This document shows, in pieces, positions 1-8,783 of a DNA stretch of 64,000 nt. The notes beneath the pieces were generated by a model. That model was not told where the DNA came from. It saw only the letters and a list, made by a program, of their open reading frames with translations, and made no database searches. The position numbers and the translations under genes are program-made. Numbering within the stretch: position 1 is the first letter of the stretch; each line of letters opens with the position of its first letter. The DNA is from JACDAN01 sp963834825 (GTDB lineage Bacteria > Actinomycetota > Thermoleophilia > Gaiellales > Gaiellaceae), in the NCBI GenBank assembly GCA_963834825.1, contig CAWICZ010000007.1:1-64000 (forward strand), read 5' to 3'.

Positions 1-94
1 CCTTGACGAGCGCGATGAGCGCCTCGAAGTCCTTCGTCGCCTCGTCGATGTCCGGGTAACCGGCAACGAGGACATCGGTGGGTGTCTCAGCCAT
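1..94 (-). CDS. DUF1269-type protein, N-terminal 31 codons (cut by window edge)
   Basis: Only the N-terminus is present, beginning MAETPTDVLVAGYPDIDEAT and running off the left edge. This opening (a short acidic lead, then VLVAGYPDIDEA) resembles actinobacterial DUF1269-type proteins, which usually continue into a glycine-rich membrane-associated segment that is not visible here. A purine-rich ribosome-binding site (AAGGGAGAG) lies just upstream of the ATG on the minus strand. It is transcribed away from the next genes. The function of the family is unknown; the assignment rests on about 30 residues. Confidence 0.6.
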   Translation of the reverse strand, partial: MAETPTDVLVAGYPDIDEATKDFEALIALVK

Positions 95-194
95 CAGGGC
101 TCTCCCTTCGAATTCCGACCGCTATCGCGGCTCGCGTGTGGCGTGCTTCCGACCATGGCAGAAGCGCGGTCGCCGAACATCGCCCAGCCGCGAG

Positions 195-208
195 TTCACC
201 CGGGTGAA
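195..208. promoter_or_regulatory. 14-bp perfect palindrome in a divergent intergenic region
   Basis: The sequence TTCACCCGGGTGAA is a perfect 14-bp inverted repeat between the minus-strand DUF1269-type gene and the plus-strand genes that follow. Its position fits an operator for a dimeric regulator. No -10/-35 pair could be assigned confidently nearby, so the regulatory role is inference. Confidence 0.3.
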
Positions 209-289
209 GGTGAGCCGCGGGTGATGCGCGACCAACGAGATTGCAGGACCCTCCTCTCCAGACGACCTGTCGTGCCGAAGGGAGGACCG

Positions 290-361
290 ATGGAATCCAT
301 GCACGAGCGTCTACGTCGAGAACCGCCGCGACCGGGTGGATGCACCACCATCGACGCGTGA
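290..361 (+). CDS. possible 23-residue leader peptide
   Basis: A 23-codon reading frame (MESMHERLRREPPR...) starts 5 bases after a strong Shine-Dalgarno sequence (GGGAGG). The next gene, 29 bases downstream, has no clear Shine-Dalgarno of its own, so this frame could be a translated leader or may only donate ribosomes. The peptide is rich in Arg and Pro and resembles no family I recognise. The rest of positions 95-389 shows nothing beyond this and the palindrome. Confidence 0.25.
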   Translation: MESMHERLRREPPRPGGCTTIDA

Positions 362-390
362 CCTAATCGGCCGACCGAGTGCACCGATAG

Positions 391-639
391 ATGTCGAAGC
401 GCTACCCCGGCCGCAGCGGACAAGACCGCGTCCCCTACCGGATTGTGATTCGCGGTGAGCTCGGCGAGCCGCTCGTGGGACCGCTGGAAGGAATGACCGT
501 CGAGGTCGTCGGCGAGGAGTCGGTACTAGCCGGGGACCTCCTCGATCAGGCTCAGCTCCAGGGAGCATTGAACTGGCTGACCACGCTCGGCGTCGAGATC
601 GTCAGCGTGAACCCGGCAGACGACGAGGCGCAGCGATGA
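391..639 (+). CDS. small conserved actinobacterial protein (82 aa)
   Basis: An 82-residue soluble protein beginning MSKRYPGRSGQDRVPYRIVI. It has a beta-alpha-beta feel: the strand YRIVIRGEL, the segment GMTVEVVGEESVLAGDLLDQAQLQG, then an amphipathic helix and a final strand VEIVSVNP. This pattern (YRI.V.GEL...GMT.E...G...L.G...DQAQL.G.L) recurs in short uncharacterised actinobacterial proteins. No signal peptide or membrane segment is present. It lies 40 bases upstream of the DUF6325 gene and may be co-transcribed with it. Function unknown. Confidence 0.65.
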   Translation: MSKRYPGRSGQDRVPYRIVIRGELGEPLVGPLEGMTVEVVGEESVLAGDLLDQAQLQGALNWLTTLGVEIVSVNPADDEAQR

Positions 640-679
640 CACGGCTCGCCGCGAGGCAAGCGACAAGAGAGGAGATGTG

Positions 680-1231
680 ATGGCAATCGGACCCGTTCAG
701 CTCATTGTGTTGGGCTTCAACCATCCCGAGTTCCACGGTGAGATCATCGCTGAGCTCGAGAAGCTACGAGAAAGCGGCACGGTGCGCGTGATCGATTCTC
801 TGGCTGTGTACAAGGACGCCGAAGGGGAGCTCGAGGTCGAACATCTGAGCAACCTGACGGAAGACGAGGCGATCGAGCTCGGCACGACGATCGGTGCGTT
901 GATCGGCCTCGGGATCGAGGGCGAGGAAGGCATGGAGGCGGGTGCCATCGCAGGCGGCGAGGCGGCCGCCGAGCACGGCATCCACGCGTTCTCGGAGGAG
1001 GACGCCTGGGACGTCATCGAGGAGATCCCGAACGATTCGGCTGCTGCCCTGCTCTTGATCGAGCACCACTGGGCGGTACCGCTCCGGGACGCGATCGCAC
1101 GCGCCGGCGGGTTCCGCATCAGCGATGGCTTCATCAGCCCACTCGACCTGATCGAGATCGGCCTCATCTCGGCAGAAGAGGCGAAGGAACTGCATGCTAT
1201 GGAGACCGCCGCCGTCGGAGCAACGAAGTGA
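680..1231 (+). CDS. DUF6325 family protein
   Basis: A 183-residue acidic protein beginning MAIGPVQLIVLGF. The order of features fits the DUF6325 family of actinobacteria: an N-terminal strand, ELEKLRESGTVRVIDSLAVYKDAEGELE (about residues 25-52), a glycine-rich GTTIGALIGLGIEGEEG stretch and the late segment LLIEHHWAVPLRDAI. The ATG at 680 is preferred over the GTG at 677 because the ribosome-binding site GGAG ends 5 bases before it. The domain layout resembles DUF1269 proteins such as the one at the left edge. Biochemical role unknown. Confidence 0.75.
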   Translation: MAIGPVQLIVLGFNHPEFHGEIIAELEKLRESGTVRVIDSLAVYKDAEGELEVEHLSNLTEDEAIELGTTIGALIGLGIEGEEGMEAGAIAGGEAAAEHGIHAFSEEDAWDVIEEIPNDSAAALLLIEHHWAVPLRDAIARAGGFRISDGFISPLDLIEIGLISAEEAKELHAMETAAVGATK

Positions 1232-1264
1232 CGGCCGGTCTTCACGAGAGCTTGGAGGTTTGAG

Positions 1265-1336
1265 ATGCTCGGATCGCGCAGAGTCGCACGGCGAACCGGC
1301 CGGCGGACAGCCCGCCGCGTCTCACGTCGTCGCTAG
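1265..1336 (+). CDS. possible 23-residue arginine-rich small protein
   Basis: A 23-codon frame (MLGSRRVARRTGRRTARRVS...) starts 6 bases after the ribosome-binding site GGAGG and ends before a strong hairpin. About half of the residues are Arg. It lies 33 bases downstream of the DUF6325 gene and could be the last gene of that unit. It has no recognised domain. The Arg-rich start resembles the N-termini of some actinobacterial SHOCT proteins, so it could also be a truncated remnant. Confidence 0.35.
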   Translation: MLGSRRVARRTGRRTARRVSRRR

Positions 1337-1347
1337 CACCGACTGTC

Positions 1348-1379
1348 CTCGCCGGCGGGACGCGCGTCCCGCCGGCGAG
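1348..1379. terminator. 32-bp perfect palindrome between convergent genes
   Basis: The 32 bases form one perfect inverted repeat with arms CTCGCCGGCGGGACG. The hairpin would have a very stable, G+C-only core. There is no T-run on either side. It sits between the end of the DUF6325 unit and the end of the minus-strand LuxR gene, so it could stop transcription from both directions. Confidence 0.6.
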
Positions 1380-1433
1380 ACTAGCTCGTAACCGCCACGA
1401 TGCTCTTCCGCGACGCTGCTCCGGATGCGCCCC

Positions 1434-3704
1434 TTAGCCGAGCTTCTGCGCGGGTGACAAGGCTCCGAGCTCTTGCGCACGGGCAATCGCCTCCTGCCGC
1501 GACGAGACCCGAAGCTTCTGGTAGATCGACTTCGTGTGTGAGTGGATCGTGTTGAAGGAAAGGAAAAGCTCCTTGCCGATCTCTCGCTTCGACAGACCCT
1601 CGGCGAGGTAGCGGAGAACCTCGAACTCGCGCTCCGTCAGGTCGCTATCACCCTCGATTCGACGGTGGGCCAGCGTCAGCGTGCGCGCGACTTCCACAAG
1701 GCGTGCGCTCAGGACTCCTGGATCCGTGCAGCTCGCAAGGAGTTTTCTCGCTTCCTCGACCATCGCTCGCGCGGGAGCGGGTGCCTCGAGAGCGCGGCGC
1801 ACCGGGGCTGACACGAGCAATGCATCCGCAATGTCCAGCGGCTGGCCACGGGCCCGAAGGTTCGCCAGGCCTCGATCGAGCAGCTTCCCTGCCTCCTCGA
1901 GCTCGCTGTCGCGGGCAAGGGCGGCGCCAAGGGCCACGTGCGCGATGCCTGCGCCGGGCTTGTCGGCAACGCCGTGTACCTCGAGCGTGCTCAGTGCACG
2001 CCGAGCCGCCGCCACGGCGACGTCGACGTCGACGTCGCCAGTCTCGAGCGAGATCCGCGCGAGCATCGCCTTGGCGATGCCGGCGACGAGCCATTGGTTC
2101 GAGCGCGCGGCGAGGAAGGCAGCCTGCTCGAGTGGCTCGCGGGCCGCCTCGCTCTCGCCCGTGAGACGCCGTGCCCAGCCAAGCGCGAGGAGGGAGATCG
2201 GTCTTCCGATCGAGAATGTGTCGCCGAGCAGCTCGGAGGCGTGTGCGGCGGCGTCCAGCATCCGGGCCGAGTCGCCCCAGGGGAAGCAGGCACGGGTCAA
2301 GGCGGTCGCAGCCTCGAACGGGAGGCCGCAGGGCATCGGCCGTTCGAATCGGGCCGACTCCGCCGACTCGAGTGCAGCCAGCGCGTCTTCGCGGCGATTG
2401 AGCACGCTCAGCGCCCAGGCCCTGACGACGGCAAGCCGCGCATCTCGCTCGACGTTCGTCCAGGGAAGTTCCTCGAGCTGGCGAAGGATCGCCGCGGCGT
2501 CGTCCTGCTCGAGGGAGGGGCGCCAGTCTTCCAACACCAACGTGATCGCGCTCTCGAGCGCGTTGCCGGCAACGGCGTGACGCACGGCGTCGTACCGGTA
2601 GCCCTCCGGCCCGAGCCACTCGGACGCCCGCCGGTGCACGGCAAGGGCGAGCTCGGGATCGCTCTGGAGCAGTCGGTTCCGAAGCATGTCCGCGAACAAC
2701 TCGTGGTAGCGATACCACTCCCGGCGGTCGTCGAGCGGTATCAAGAAGAGGTTGGCTCGCTCGAGCTCGACCAGCATCTCGGCGGAGCCATGCCTCCCGG
2801 TGGCCGCGTCGCAGAGAGGCCCACACAACGTGTCGAGGACCGACGTCTCGAGCAGGAACTGGCGTCGCTCCTCATCAAGCGTGTCGAGAACGACCTCGGT
2901 CAAGTAGTCGACGATGTGACGGCTGGCGCCGCCAAAGCGTTCGACGAAGCCGGCGCGATCGGCCTCTTGAGACAGCGACATCGCCGCCAGGTGAACGCCG
3001 ACCGGCCAGCCTTCAGTGCGCTCATGCAGCACACCCAGGGTCTCAGCCTTGAGGCCGAGGTGCAGGATCTCGTTGAGGAAGGTGGCTGACTCGGCCTCGG
3101 TGAAGCTGAGGTCGACGGCACGAAGCTCGAGCAGCTCCTCGAGGGCGCGCAGCCTCCCCATCGGGATCGGTGGATCCGAACGCGTCGAGAGGGCCAATGT
3201 GACGTTGCTCGGCGTCCGTTCGAGGAAGAAGTTGAGCGAGTCGTGACAGCTGCGATTCGTGATCTCCTGGTAGTCGTCGAGCACGAGGACGAGCTTCTCG
3301 CTGATTGCTTCCAGGTCGCGGAGAACAGCCGGGACGACCGCATCGACAACATCCGCGCGCGGCTCACGCAGCGCACTCAGGGCGGCGGCGCCCCATTCAG
3401 GCGCGGCGTGCCGGATCGCCTGAACGATGTAGCTCCAGAACGTGACCGGATCGTTGTCCCCTGAGTCGAGCGATACGCAGGCGAAGGCGCGGCTATCGAC
3501 CTCGCGCCACTGCGCGAGGAGGGTCGTCTTTCCGAACCCCGGCGGCGCAGCAAGCAGGACGAGTCTCGGCGCCGACTCGCGCAGCACGTCGGTGCAGCGC
3601 GCACGGGCGAGAGCGTCGTGCGGGGCGCGAACCCGCTCGAACTTCCATTCGAAGAAGGCCTCGTCGGAGGGAGCACCTGTGAGTGGTTCGGCCGCGATGG
3701 TCAC
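1434..3704 (-). CDS. LuxR-family regulator of the MalT/LAL type
   Basis: A 756-residue ATP-dependent transcription regulator. Residues 53-60 (APPGFGKT) are a Walker A loop and 138-145 (LVLVLDDY) a Walker B strand, the STAND ATPase core. A long helical, TPR-like middle follows. Residues from about 688 form a LuxR helix-turn-helix beginning DLTEREFEVLRYLAEGLSKR. The GTG start is preceded by an AGAGG ribosome-binding site. At 756 residues it is shorter than the usual 850-900. Such proteins bind a ligand in the central repeats and activate nearby or distant operons. No target is evident; its neighbours are transcribed away from it or converge on it. Confidence 0.88.
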   Translation of the reverse strand: MTIAAEPLTGAPSDEAFFEWKFERVRAPHDALARARCTDVLRESAPRLVLLAAPPGFGKTTLLAQWREVDSRAFACVSLDSGDNDPVTFWSYIVQAIRHAAPEWGAAALSALREPRADVVDAVVPAVLRDLEAISEKLVLVLDDYQEITNRSCHDSLNFFLERTPSNVTLALSTRSDPPIPMGRLRALEELLELRAVDLSFTEAESATFLNEILHLGLKAETLGVLHERTEGWPVGVHLAAMSLSQEADRAGFVERFGGASRHIVDYLTEVVLDTLDEERRQFLLETSVLDTLCGPLCDAATGRHGSAEMLVELERANLFLIPLDDRREWYRYHELFADMLRNRLLQSDPELALAVHRRASEWLGPEGYRYDAVRHAVAGNALESAITLVLEDWRPSLEQDDAAAILRQLEELPWTNVERDARLAVVRAWALSVLNRREDALAALESAESARFERPMPCGLPFEAATALTRACFPWGDSARMLDAAAHASELLGDTFSIGRPISLLALGWARRLTGESEAAREPLEQAAFLAARSNQWLVAGIAKAMLARISLETGDVDVDVAVAAARRALSTLEVHGVADKPGAGIAHVALGAALARDSELEEAGKLLDRGLANLRARGQPLDIADALLVSAPVRRALEAPAPARAMVEEARKLLASCTDPGVLSARLVEVARTLTLAHRRIEGDSDLTEREFEVLRYLAEGLSKREIGKELFLSFNTIHSHTKSIYQKLRVSSRQEAIARAQELGALSPAQKLG

Positions 3705-4333
3705 GTTGCCTCTTCGGTCCGCAGGGTCCTTTCTCGGGTGCCGCTAGCGTCGCTCACGAAGGGCCCGGGTGGCAATGAGGCCTGCACGGTACTTCGGTCG
3801 TGCCCGCGCCCGGGGTGCCTGCATCCCCAAGCACAAAGGGTGGGAGGACCTTCGCGGGTCTCAGCTGGCCAGATCGGGACTACAGATAGGGCTCGCGGCG
3901 TTGGATCTGGAGACGTTCGCGGACGCCTCCGTGCGTGCCTGCGCTGACCTCGTCGTCGACGAGCCGGGCCCGGTGAATGCCGTCGCAGTCACGTTCCGGC
4001 ACCGCCCTCTTCGAGGCGATCGATCACACGCTCGATCCCTGGACATGGCCGACCTCGAGCTGGGCGACGTCGGTTTGGGTGCTCCCCGACCCGTTACAGG
4101 TGGGGCCGGAGGCTGTGTTGCGTGTGCACTACAACCGCCGCACGTATGGAGCTGCCCGACGGGCTCACCTGCGAGCTCGTCGAGAACGCATGAGCAGCCA
4201 GGCCGTGCCGATCACGTCGGCCCACCGATCGCCTAATGGAACCGCTTCAGGCTGTGCGAACATCACCGGAATCGCATGAATCACACCGTTCGGATGATGT
4301 TCCGCTCGACCCGGCGAAGGAGGCTGTCGACCG
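3705..4333. other. 629-bp stretch without a convincing gene
   Basis: Open frames here switch phase and match no family I recognise. One plus-strand frame (3769-4236) contains LQIGLAALDLETFADASVRA, faintly like the start of a GAF sensor domain, and a second frame covers 3977-4279. Composition stays G+C-rich. I read this as non-coding or as remnants of a decayed gene. The last 20 bases hold the AGGAGG ribosome-binding site of the next gene. Confidence 0.4.
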
Positions 4334-5467
4334 ATGGGTGCAGATAGCGCCGGTCTCAGCGTGGCTGAAGCTCCCGCAGTGAGACGCTGGCGCATCCTTC
4401 CGTTCGGCGACCCGTCCAGGCCCAGACGCTTGGGCAAGGTGATCGCCTGGCTGGTGGGGGTCGTCCTTCTCGTCGTCGTCCTGAACCTGCTGGGAGTCGA
4501 CGTCCGCGGCTGGCTCGACAGCGTTTGGGACGCGCTGACGGAGATCTCGGCGAAATACCTGATCGCCGGGTGGGCCGTGCAGTCGGTTCAGACGACCCTG
4601 ACCGCCCTCGCCTGGTACTTCATCCTGCGCGCCGGCTTCCCGCGCGGCGAGGTCTCGTATCTTCAGGTGCTGGCCGCCTACGCGGCCGGTGTTGCACTGA
4701 ACGGGTTCCTCCCGGCGAACATCGGCACCTTCGTGATGCTGTTGATGTTCGTTGCGTTGATTCCCGGCGCGAGCTTCGCCGGCGTGCTCGGCAGCATGGT
4801 CGTGCAGAAGATCTTCTTCACCGTCGTCGGCACGCTCGTCTACCTCTATCTCTTCCTCTCGGTCGCCGGGTCGTTCGAGCTGCAACTGAACTTCTTCCAC
4901 GACCGTCCCGGGCTCAGCGTGCTGATCCTGGCCAGCGGCGCCTTCCTGATCCTCCTCCTCGGCCGGATCTTCTGGCGGAAGCTCGAGGGGCTCTGGGCGA
5001 AGGCGAAGCAGGGCGGCGCCATCCTCGCGCATCCCCGCGACTACTTCCTCAAGGTCTTCTTGCCCTCGCTCGGCGCCTGGCTGGCGAAGCTCGGCGTCAC
5101 GGCCATCTTCCTGGCCGGCTACGGCATCCCGGTCACCTTCCACAGCATCATGTCGGTGATCGGGGGGAACTCACTCGCCAACACCGTGTCGGCGACCCCA
5201 GGCGGGGTCGGCATCAACCAGGCTGTCAACGCCATCGCGCTGGAGAGCGTCACCGACACCGCGACAGCGACGGCGTACTCGCTCGGCCAGCAGCTCGCGA
5301 TCACCTCGTTCAACATCGTGTTCGCGACGATCCTGGTCGTCTGGGCGTTCGGCTGGACGGGCGGCAAGCTGCTCGTCCAGCAGTCCTACGTGGATGCGAA
5401 GGGGAAGGTCGCAGAGCAGAAGGAGCAGCGCGCGGCCAAGAAGGCTGCGGCCAAGGAATCCACCTGA
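4334..5467 (+). CDS. flippase-like membrane protein (LPG synthase TM / UPF0104 fold)
   Basis: A 377-residue polytopic membrane protein with about eight hydrophobic helices. It shows the family hallmarks: an early GFPRGEV loop, the LNGFLPANIG segment around residue 130 and the late TPGGVGINQAVNAIAL signature around residue 290. These place it with the transmembrane part of lysylphosphatidylglycerol synthases (PF03706, YbhN-like); the catalytic MprF C-terminal domain is absent. The C-terminus is a charged, Lys/Ala-rich tail. AGGAGG lies 11 bases before the ATG. It heads a four-gene unit of membrane proteins. A role in moving or modifying lipids is inferred from the family. Confidence 0.8.
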   Translation: MGADSAGLSVAEAPAVRRWRILPFGDPSRPRRLGKVIAWLVGVVLLVVVLNLLGVDVRGWLDSVWDALTEISAKYLIAGWAVQSVQTTLTALAWYFILRAGFPRGEVSYLQVLAAYAAGVALNGFLPANIGTFVMLLMFVALIPGASFAGVLGSMVVQKIFFTVVGTLVYLYLFLSVAGSFELQLNFFHDRPGLSVLILASGAFLILLLGRIFWRKLEGLWAKAKQGGAILAHPRDYFLKVFLPSLGAWLAKLGVTAIFLAGYGIPVTFHSIMSVIGGNSLANTVSATPGGVGINQAVNAIALESVTDTATATAYSLGQQLAITSFNIVFATILVVWAFGWTGGKLLVQQSYVDAKGKVAEQKEQRAAKKAAAKEST

Positions 5468-5697
5468 TGGCCGACTTCGGCGAGCGGGTCGCCTGGCAGC
5501 CGGAGCGCCCGAAGTTCAAGCCCCTGCACCTGCTGACCTCCTGGTTCTTCACGGCGCTCGCGCTCTACGTGGCGGCCGTGGTCTCGGTTCTGAACGGGGT
5601 TCTCACAAGCATCCACGGACTCCTCATGGGTTGGCGGCATCTCCTCTTGACCGGAGACCAGGCGCAGCACTTGGCTGCCGAGGCCGCCCGCGAGTGA
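5467..5697 (+). CDS. small membrane protein (76 aa)
   Basis: A 76-residue protein beginning MADFGERVAWQPERPKF. The ATG overlaps the stop codon of the upstream gene (TGATG), so translation is probably coupled. One clear membrane helix, LLTSWFFTALALYVAAVVSV, spans about residues 24-43, followed by a short amphipathic segment. The LTSWFF..LALYVAA pattern recalls the first helix of actinobacterial phage-holin-like envelope proteins, but the rest of that family is missing. Function unknown. Confidence 0.6.
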   Translation: MADFGERVAWQPERPKFKPLHLLTSWFFTALALYVAAVVSVLNGVLTSIHGLLMGWRHLLLTGDQAQHLAAEAARE

Positions 5698-6521
5698 ACC
5701 TCGTTTGGGCGGCGCTCATCATCGCCGCTGCGACGGCTCCGGCAGTCGCAGCAATGCTGCTCGTGCGGCGGGGTGCCCCCGAGGGCAGCTACTTCGCGGA
5801 CGGCGACCGTGCGGCGGGCGTGTTCGGCGTCCTGGCGACGGGATTCTCGGTGCTGCTGGGCTTCATCGTCTTCCTCGCGTTCGAGAGCTACGACCAATCT
5901 CGTTCGGGGGCGGAGACGGAGGCGCTCGTCCTCGCCCAGCAGGTGGAGACCGCTCAGTTCATGCCCGAGCCGGCCCGCGATGAGCTGACCGGCGAGCTCG
6001 TGTGCTACGGCCGCTCGGTCGTGCACGAGGAGTGGCCGCGCGCCGAGGCGGGTGAGCTGGGGGACGCGGTCAATCCGTGGGGAGTCGAGCTCTTCCGCAC
6101 TCTGAAGACGGTCGAGCCGCGAGCTCCGAGCGAGCAGTCCGCCTACGACAAGTGGCTCGACCAGACGTCGGACCGCGAGGCCGCTCGCATCGACCGCATC
6201 CACGGCGCGGTCGGTGTCATCCCGAGCCCGCTGTGGGTCGTACTGCTGTTCATCGCCGTCGTCATCTTCGTGTTCCTGCTCTTCTTCGCGGATCGAGGTG
6301 AGGGCGCGATCACCCAGGCGGTGCTCATGGGGTCGGTCGTCTCGGTCATCGTCGCGATGCTGCTCTTGATCCGGTTCCTGGACCACCCGTTCCACACGGA
6401 TGTCGGCGGTGTCCGCCCGGTTGCGATGGAGCGGACCCTTCGCATCATGGCCGAGGAGCTGCGCATCGTAGGCCGCCCAATCGTGCTGCCTTGCGACGCA
6501 CGAGGGGCTGCCGTTTCGTGA
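5694..6521 (+). CDS. DUF4239 (bestrophin-like) membrane protein
   Basis: A 275-residue integral membrane protein. The GTG start overlaps the previous stop (GTGA). It has an N-terminal helix, a second helix around GVLATGFSVLLGFIVFLAFE (residues 43-62), a soluble helical loop with conserved-looking REAARIDRI and two C-terminal helices. The segment LLGFIVFLAFESYDQSRSGAE and the overall plan fit DUF4239, a family annotated as bestrophin-like. Bestrophins are anion channels, but channel activity is not demonstrated for DUF4239. Confidence 0.7.
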   Translation: MNLVWAALIIAAATAPAVAAMLLVRRGAPEGSYFADGDRAAGVFGVLATGFSVLLGFIVFLAFESYDQSRSGAETEALVLAQQVETAQFMPEPARDELTGELVCYGRSVVHEEWPRAEAGELGDAVNPWGVELFRTLKTVEPRAPSEQSAYDKWLDQTSDREAARIDRIHGAVGVIPSPLWVVLLFIAVVIFVFLLFFADRGEGAITQAVLMGSVVSVIVAMLLLIRFLDHPFHTDVGGVRPVAMERTLRIMAEELRIVGRPIVLPCDARGAAVS

Positions 6522-7150
6522 CGGACGCGGGCAGGCGCGACTGGGTCGAGATCGGCGCCGCCGTCCTACTCGCGCTCGCAGCCGTGGCGACCGCCTGGAG
6601 CAGCTACCAGGCGGCGCGCTGGAACGGCGAGCAGGCGAAGACGGCCTCCGCCGTGAGCAAGACCCGAATCGAGGCGGCGCGTGCCTCAGATCTCGCGAAC
6701 GCGCAGCAGCAGGTCGACGTGCAGACGTTCTCCCAATGGGTCGATGCCTACGCTCGCAAGGAGCAGAGGCTGGCCGCGTTCTACTTCAAGCGCTTTCGCG
6801 AGGAGTTCAAGCCGGCCGTGGACGCGTGGGTGGCGACGCGGCCGCTCGAGAGCGACGGCGCTCCGCTGACGCCCTTCGTGCTGCCCCAGTACCGGTTGGC
6901 CGCGAAGGCCGAGGCCAACCGGCTCGATCGGCAGGACGAGGTGCTCGCGGCCCAGATGCGACGAAACGTCCAGCGTTCGACGAACTACGTCCTCGGCGTC
7001 GTCCTGTTCGCCGTCGCGCTGTTCTTCGCGGGGATGAGCACGAAGCTCACGACCCAGGGCCCTCGTAAGGCGCTCCTCCTCTTCGGCTGCATCGTCTTCC
7101 TCGGCGCCTTCGCCTGGGTCGCGACCTCCCCTGTCAGCCTGTCTGTCTAG
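6518..7150 (+). CDS. uncharacterised membrane protein with three helices
   Basis: A 210-residue protein. The GTG at 6518 overlaps the upstream stop (GTGA) and is preferred to a TTG further upstream. An N-terminal helix (WVEIGAAVLLALAAVATAWSS) is followed by a soluble, coiled-coil-like stretch (residues 30-140) and two closing membrane helices. The pattern SSYQAARWNGEQA after the first helix is common in uncharacterised actinobacterial proteins. It ends the four-gene unit started at 4334. Its stop codon lies in a CTAG shared with the convergent gene. Function unknown. Confidence 0.65.
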   Translation: MTDAGRRDWVEIGAAVLLALAAVATAWSSYQAARWNGEQAKTASAVSKTRIEAARASDLANAQQQVDVQTFSQWVDAYARKEQRLAAFYFKRFREEFKPAVDAWVATRPLESDGAPLTPFVLPQYRLAAKAEANRLDRQDEVLAAQMRRNVQRSTNYVLGVVLFAVALFFAGMSTKLTTQGPRKALLLFGCIVFLGAFAWVATSPVSLSV

Positions 7151-7540
7151 GTCGCCAGCGCCTTCGTCTTGATCGCGTCGAACTCCGCCTGCGTGATCGC
7201 GCCGCTGTCGAGCAGCTGCTTCGCCTTCTCGATCTCGCGCCGCGGCACCTCCGGAGACCGACTGCACGTAGTCGTCGAACTGGGCTTGCTGTGCCTTTGC
7301 CCGGTCGATGTCTCGCTGCGCCATCCCGTCGTGGTTCACGATCAGGTACGCGAAGACACCGACGAACGGGATGAAGAGCATGAAGATCAGCCAAAGCGCC
7401 TTCTTGCCTCCGCCGATGTCGCGACGGCGAAAGACGTCGACGGCAACGGTGATCAGCAGCCAGAAGAAGGCCACCCAGACGAAGAAGATGAGCAGCGTCC
7501 AGAGGACGTCGAGAAACGGATAGTCAGCTGCCAGCAGCAT
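7147..7540 (-). CDS. PLDc_N-SHOCT protein, frameshifted
   Basis: The N-terminal part starts after a perfect AGGAGG and encodes two helices with LWLIFMLFIPFVGVFAYLIV, typical of the PLDc_N (phospholipase D N-terminal) membrane module. The C-terminal SHOCT motif (EIEKAKQLLDSGAITQAEF) is present only in the next frame; the switch falls at about 7236-7248 in a G+C run. With one base removed the protein would be about 130 residues. A sequencing indel is as likely as a real mutation. Its stop shares a CTAG with the facing gene. SHOCT proteins are small membrane-associated proteins of unknown role. Confidence 0.7.
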
Positions 7541-7634
7541 GGATCCTCCTGGATGAGTGTGGGGGTCGAGTCTCGGCGGGTTCGCTCGTCAGTTCATCAT
7601 ACGATCCGGATGATTCGCGGGCTCGTGGACCCGT

Positions 7635-8660
7635 TCAAGCGCGGGCGTGCGCCTCCCGGCGCCGGGCTGCGGCCGCTGCGAGGAGACCGAGCAGGAGCGT
7701 CGGCACCATCGTCAGGAAGCGGTAGAGGAGGACGGCGGCGACGACCCCCGCGTTGTTGCCCCCGAAGGCGAGGAGCGCGCCGGTCAGGCCGAGCTCGACG
7801 ACCCCGATACCACCCGGCGTGATCGGGATCGACCCCAGCAGCCGAGCGAGTGACCAGGCAGCGAAGGCCTCGACGACCGTGACCTCCGATTCAGGCACTC
7901 CGAGGGCGCGCAGGGCGATGAGTAGCACGAGAAACGTGGTGAGGGTCCCGACATAGGTCGCGAGCGTCAACACGTGCCATCGCCTCCGCAGGAGGTCGAG
8001 CGAGTCTTGCCGGAACCGCTCGAAGCTCTCGCCGCTCCAATGCACCGGGCCCTTTCGAACCTTGCGCAAGATCCAGTTGACCGTACTCGCGCTCAGGTCT
8101 CCGAGGTTGGTGGCCAGCTCGTCGCTCGCCAGGACGGCTGCCAGCATCGCCACGGCCACGAACAACACCCCGGCGCCGATAAACGCCGCCGTCTGGAGCA
8201 CCGCGAAGTTGGCGCCGGTGGCGCTCAGCAGAAAGATCGCGATGATCGGGTAGGAGAGGTTGGCGAACTGGTTCCAGAGGCTGACGAGCGTGACCGCCCG
8301 CCCGATCTCCCGGCTCGGAAAGCCCCAGCTGCGCAAGATCCCGTACGAGCTCGCGATCCCCACCGCCGCGCCGCCGGGAAAGACGATCGACAGCGCGGTC
8401 GAGAGCTGAGTCACGGTGAGGGCGGAGATGAACCGGAGGCCGGGCAGCGCCACCTGCCACGGCGGGGCGAAGGTCACGATGTTGAGGATCGTGGCGCCGA
8501 GGAGGGCCAGGATCCACGGCCACGTGAGCTCCACGACCACGTCCCAGACGTCGCGGTAGTCGGCGATCTTCGGCAGGAAGTAGCCGAATGTGGCGACCAC
8601 GAGGACGAGGCCGAACGCGGCGAACATGATGCGTTGCCACGGGGGCCGTCCACTTGCCAT
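7635..8660 (-). CDS. second flippase-like membrane protein (LPG synthase TM fold)
   Basis: A 341-residue polytopic protein paralogous to the one at 4334-5467. The family signature ITPGGIGVVELGLTGALLA occurs near residue 290, and the FPGGAAVGIASSYGIL segment near residue 93 occupies the same place as LNGFLPANIG in the paralogue. About eight helices are visible, and no soluble synthase domain is present. It is transcribed alone on the minus strand. Such proteins are proposed to move lipids or polyprenyl-linked sugars; the substrate cannot be told here. Confidence 0.78.
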   Translation of the reverse strand: MASGRPPWQRIMFAAFGLVLVVATFGYFLPKIADYRDVWDVVVELTWPWILALLGATILNIVTFAPPWQVALPGLRFISALTVTQLSTALSIVFPGGAAVGIASSYGILRSWGFPSREIGRAVTLVSLWNQFANLSYPIIAIFLLSATGANFAVLQTAAFIGAGVLFVAVAMLAAVLASDELATNLGDLSASTVNWILRKVRKGPVHWSGESFERFRQDSLDLLRRRWHVLTLATYVGTLTTFLVLLIALRALGVPESEVTVVEAFAAWSLARLLGSIPITPGGIGVVELGLTGALLAFGGNNAGVVAAVLLYRFLTMVPTLLLGLLAAAAARRREAHARA

Positions 8661-8783
8661 CGCTAGATGATCTCCGATCGAAGCCCGGCCTCGGCCCGCC
8701 GCTTTCGGTGAGAGGTAGGTGGCGCCCCGTGTCGAATCCTGCCGCTGGAGCGGACAACGACCGGCAGAGAAAGGAGCAAGTCA

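Noticed and set aside
3769..4236. A 155-codon frame with a faint GAF-like segment
   Set aside because: Only one short segment is suggestive; the rest is compositionally random and there is no ribosome-binding site.
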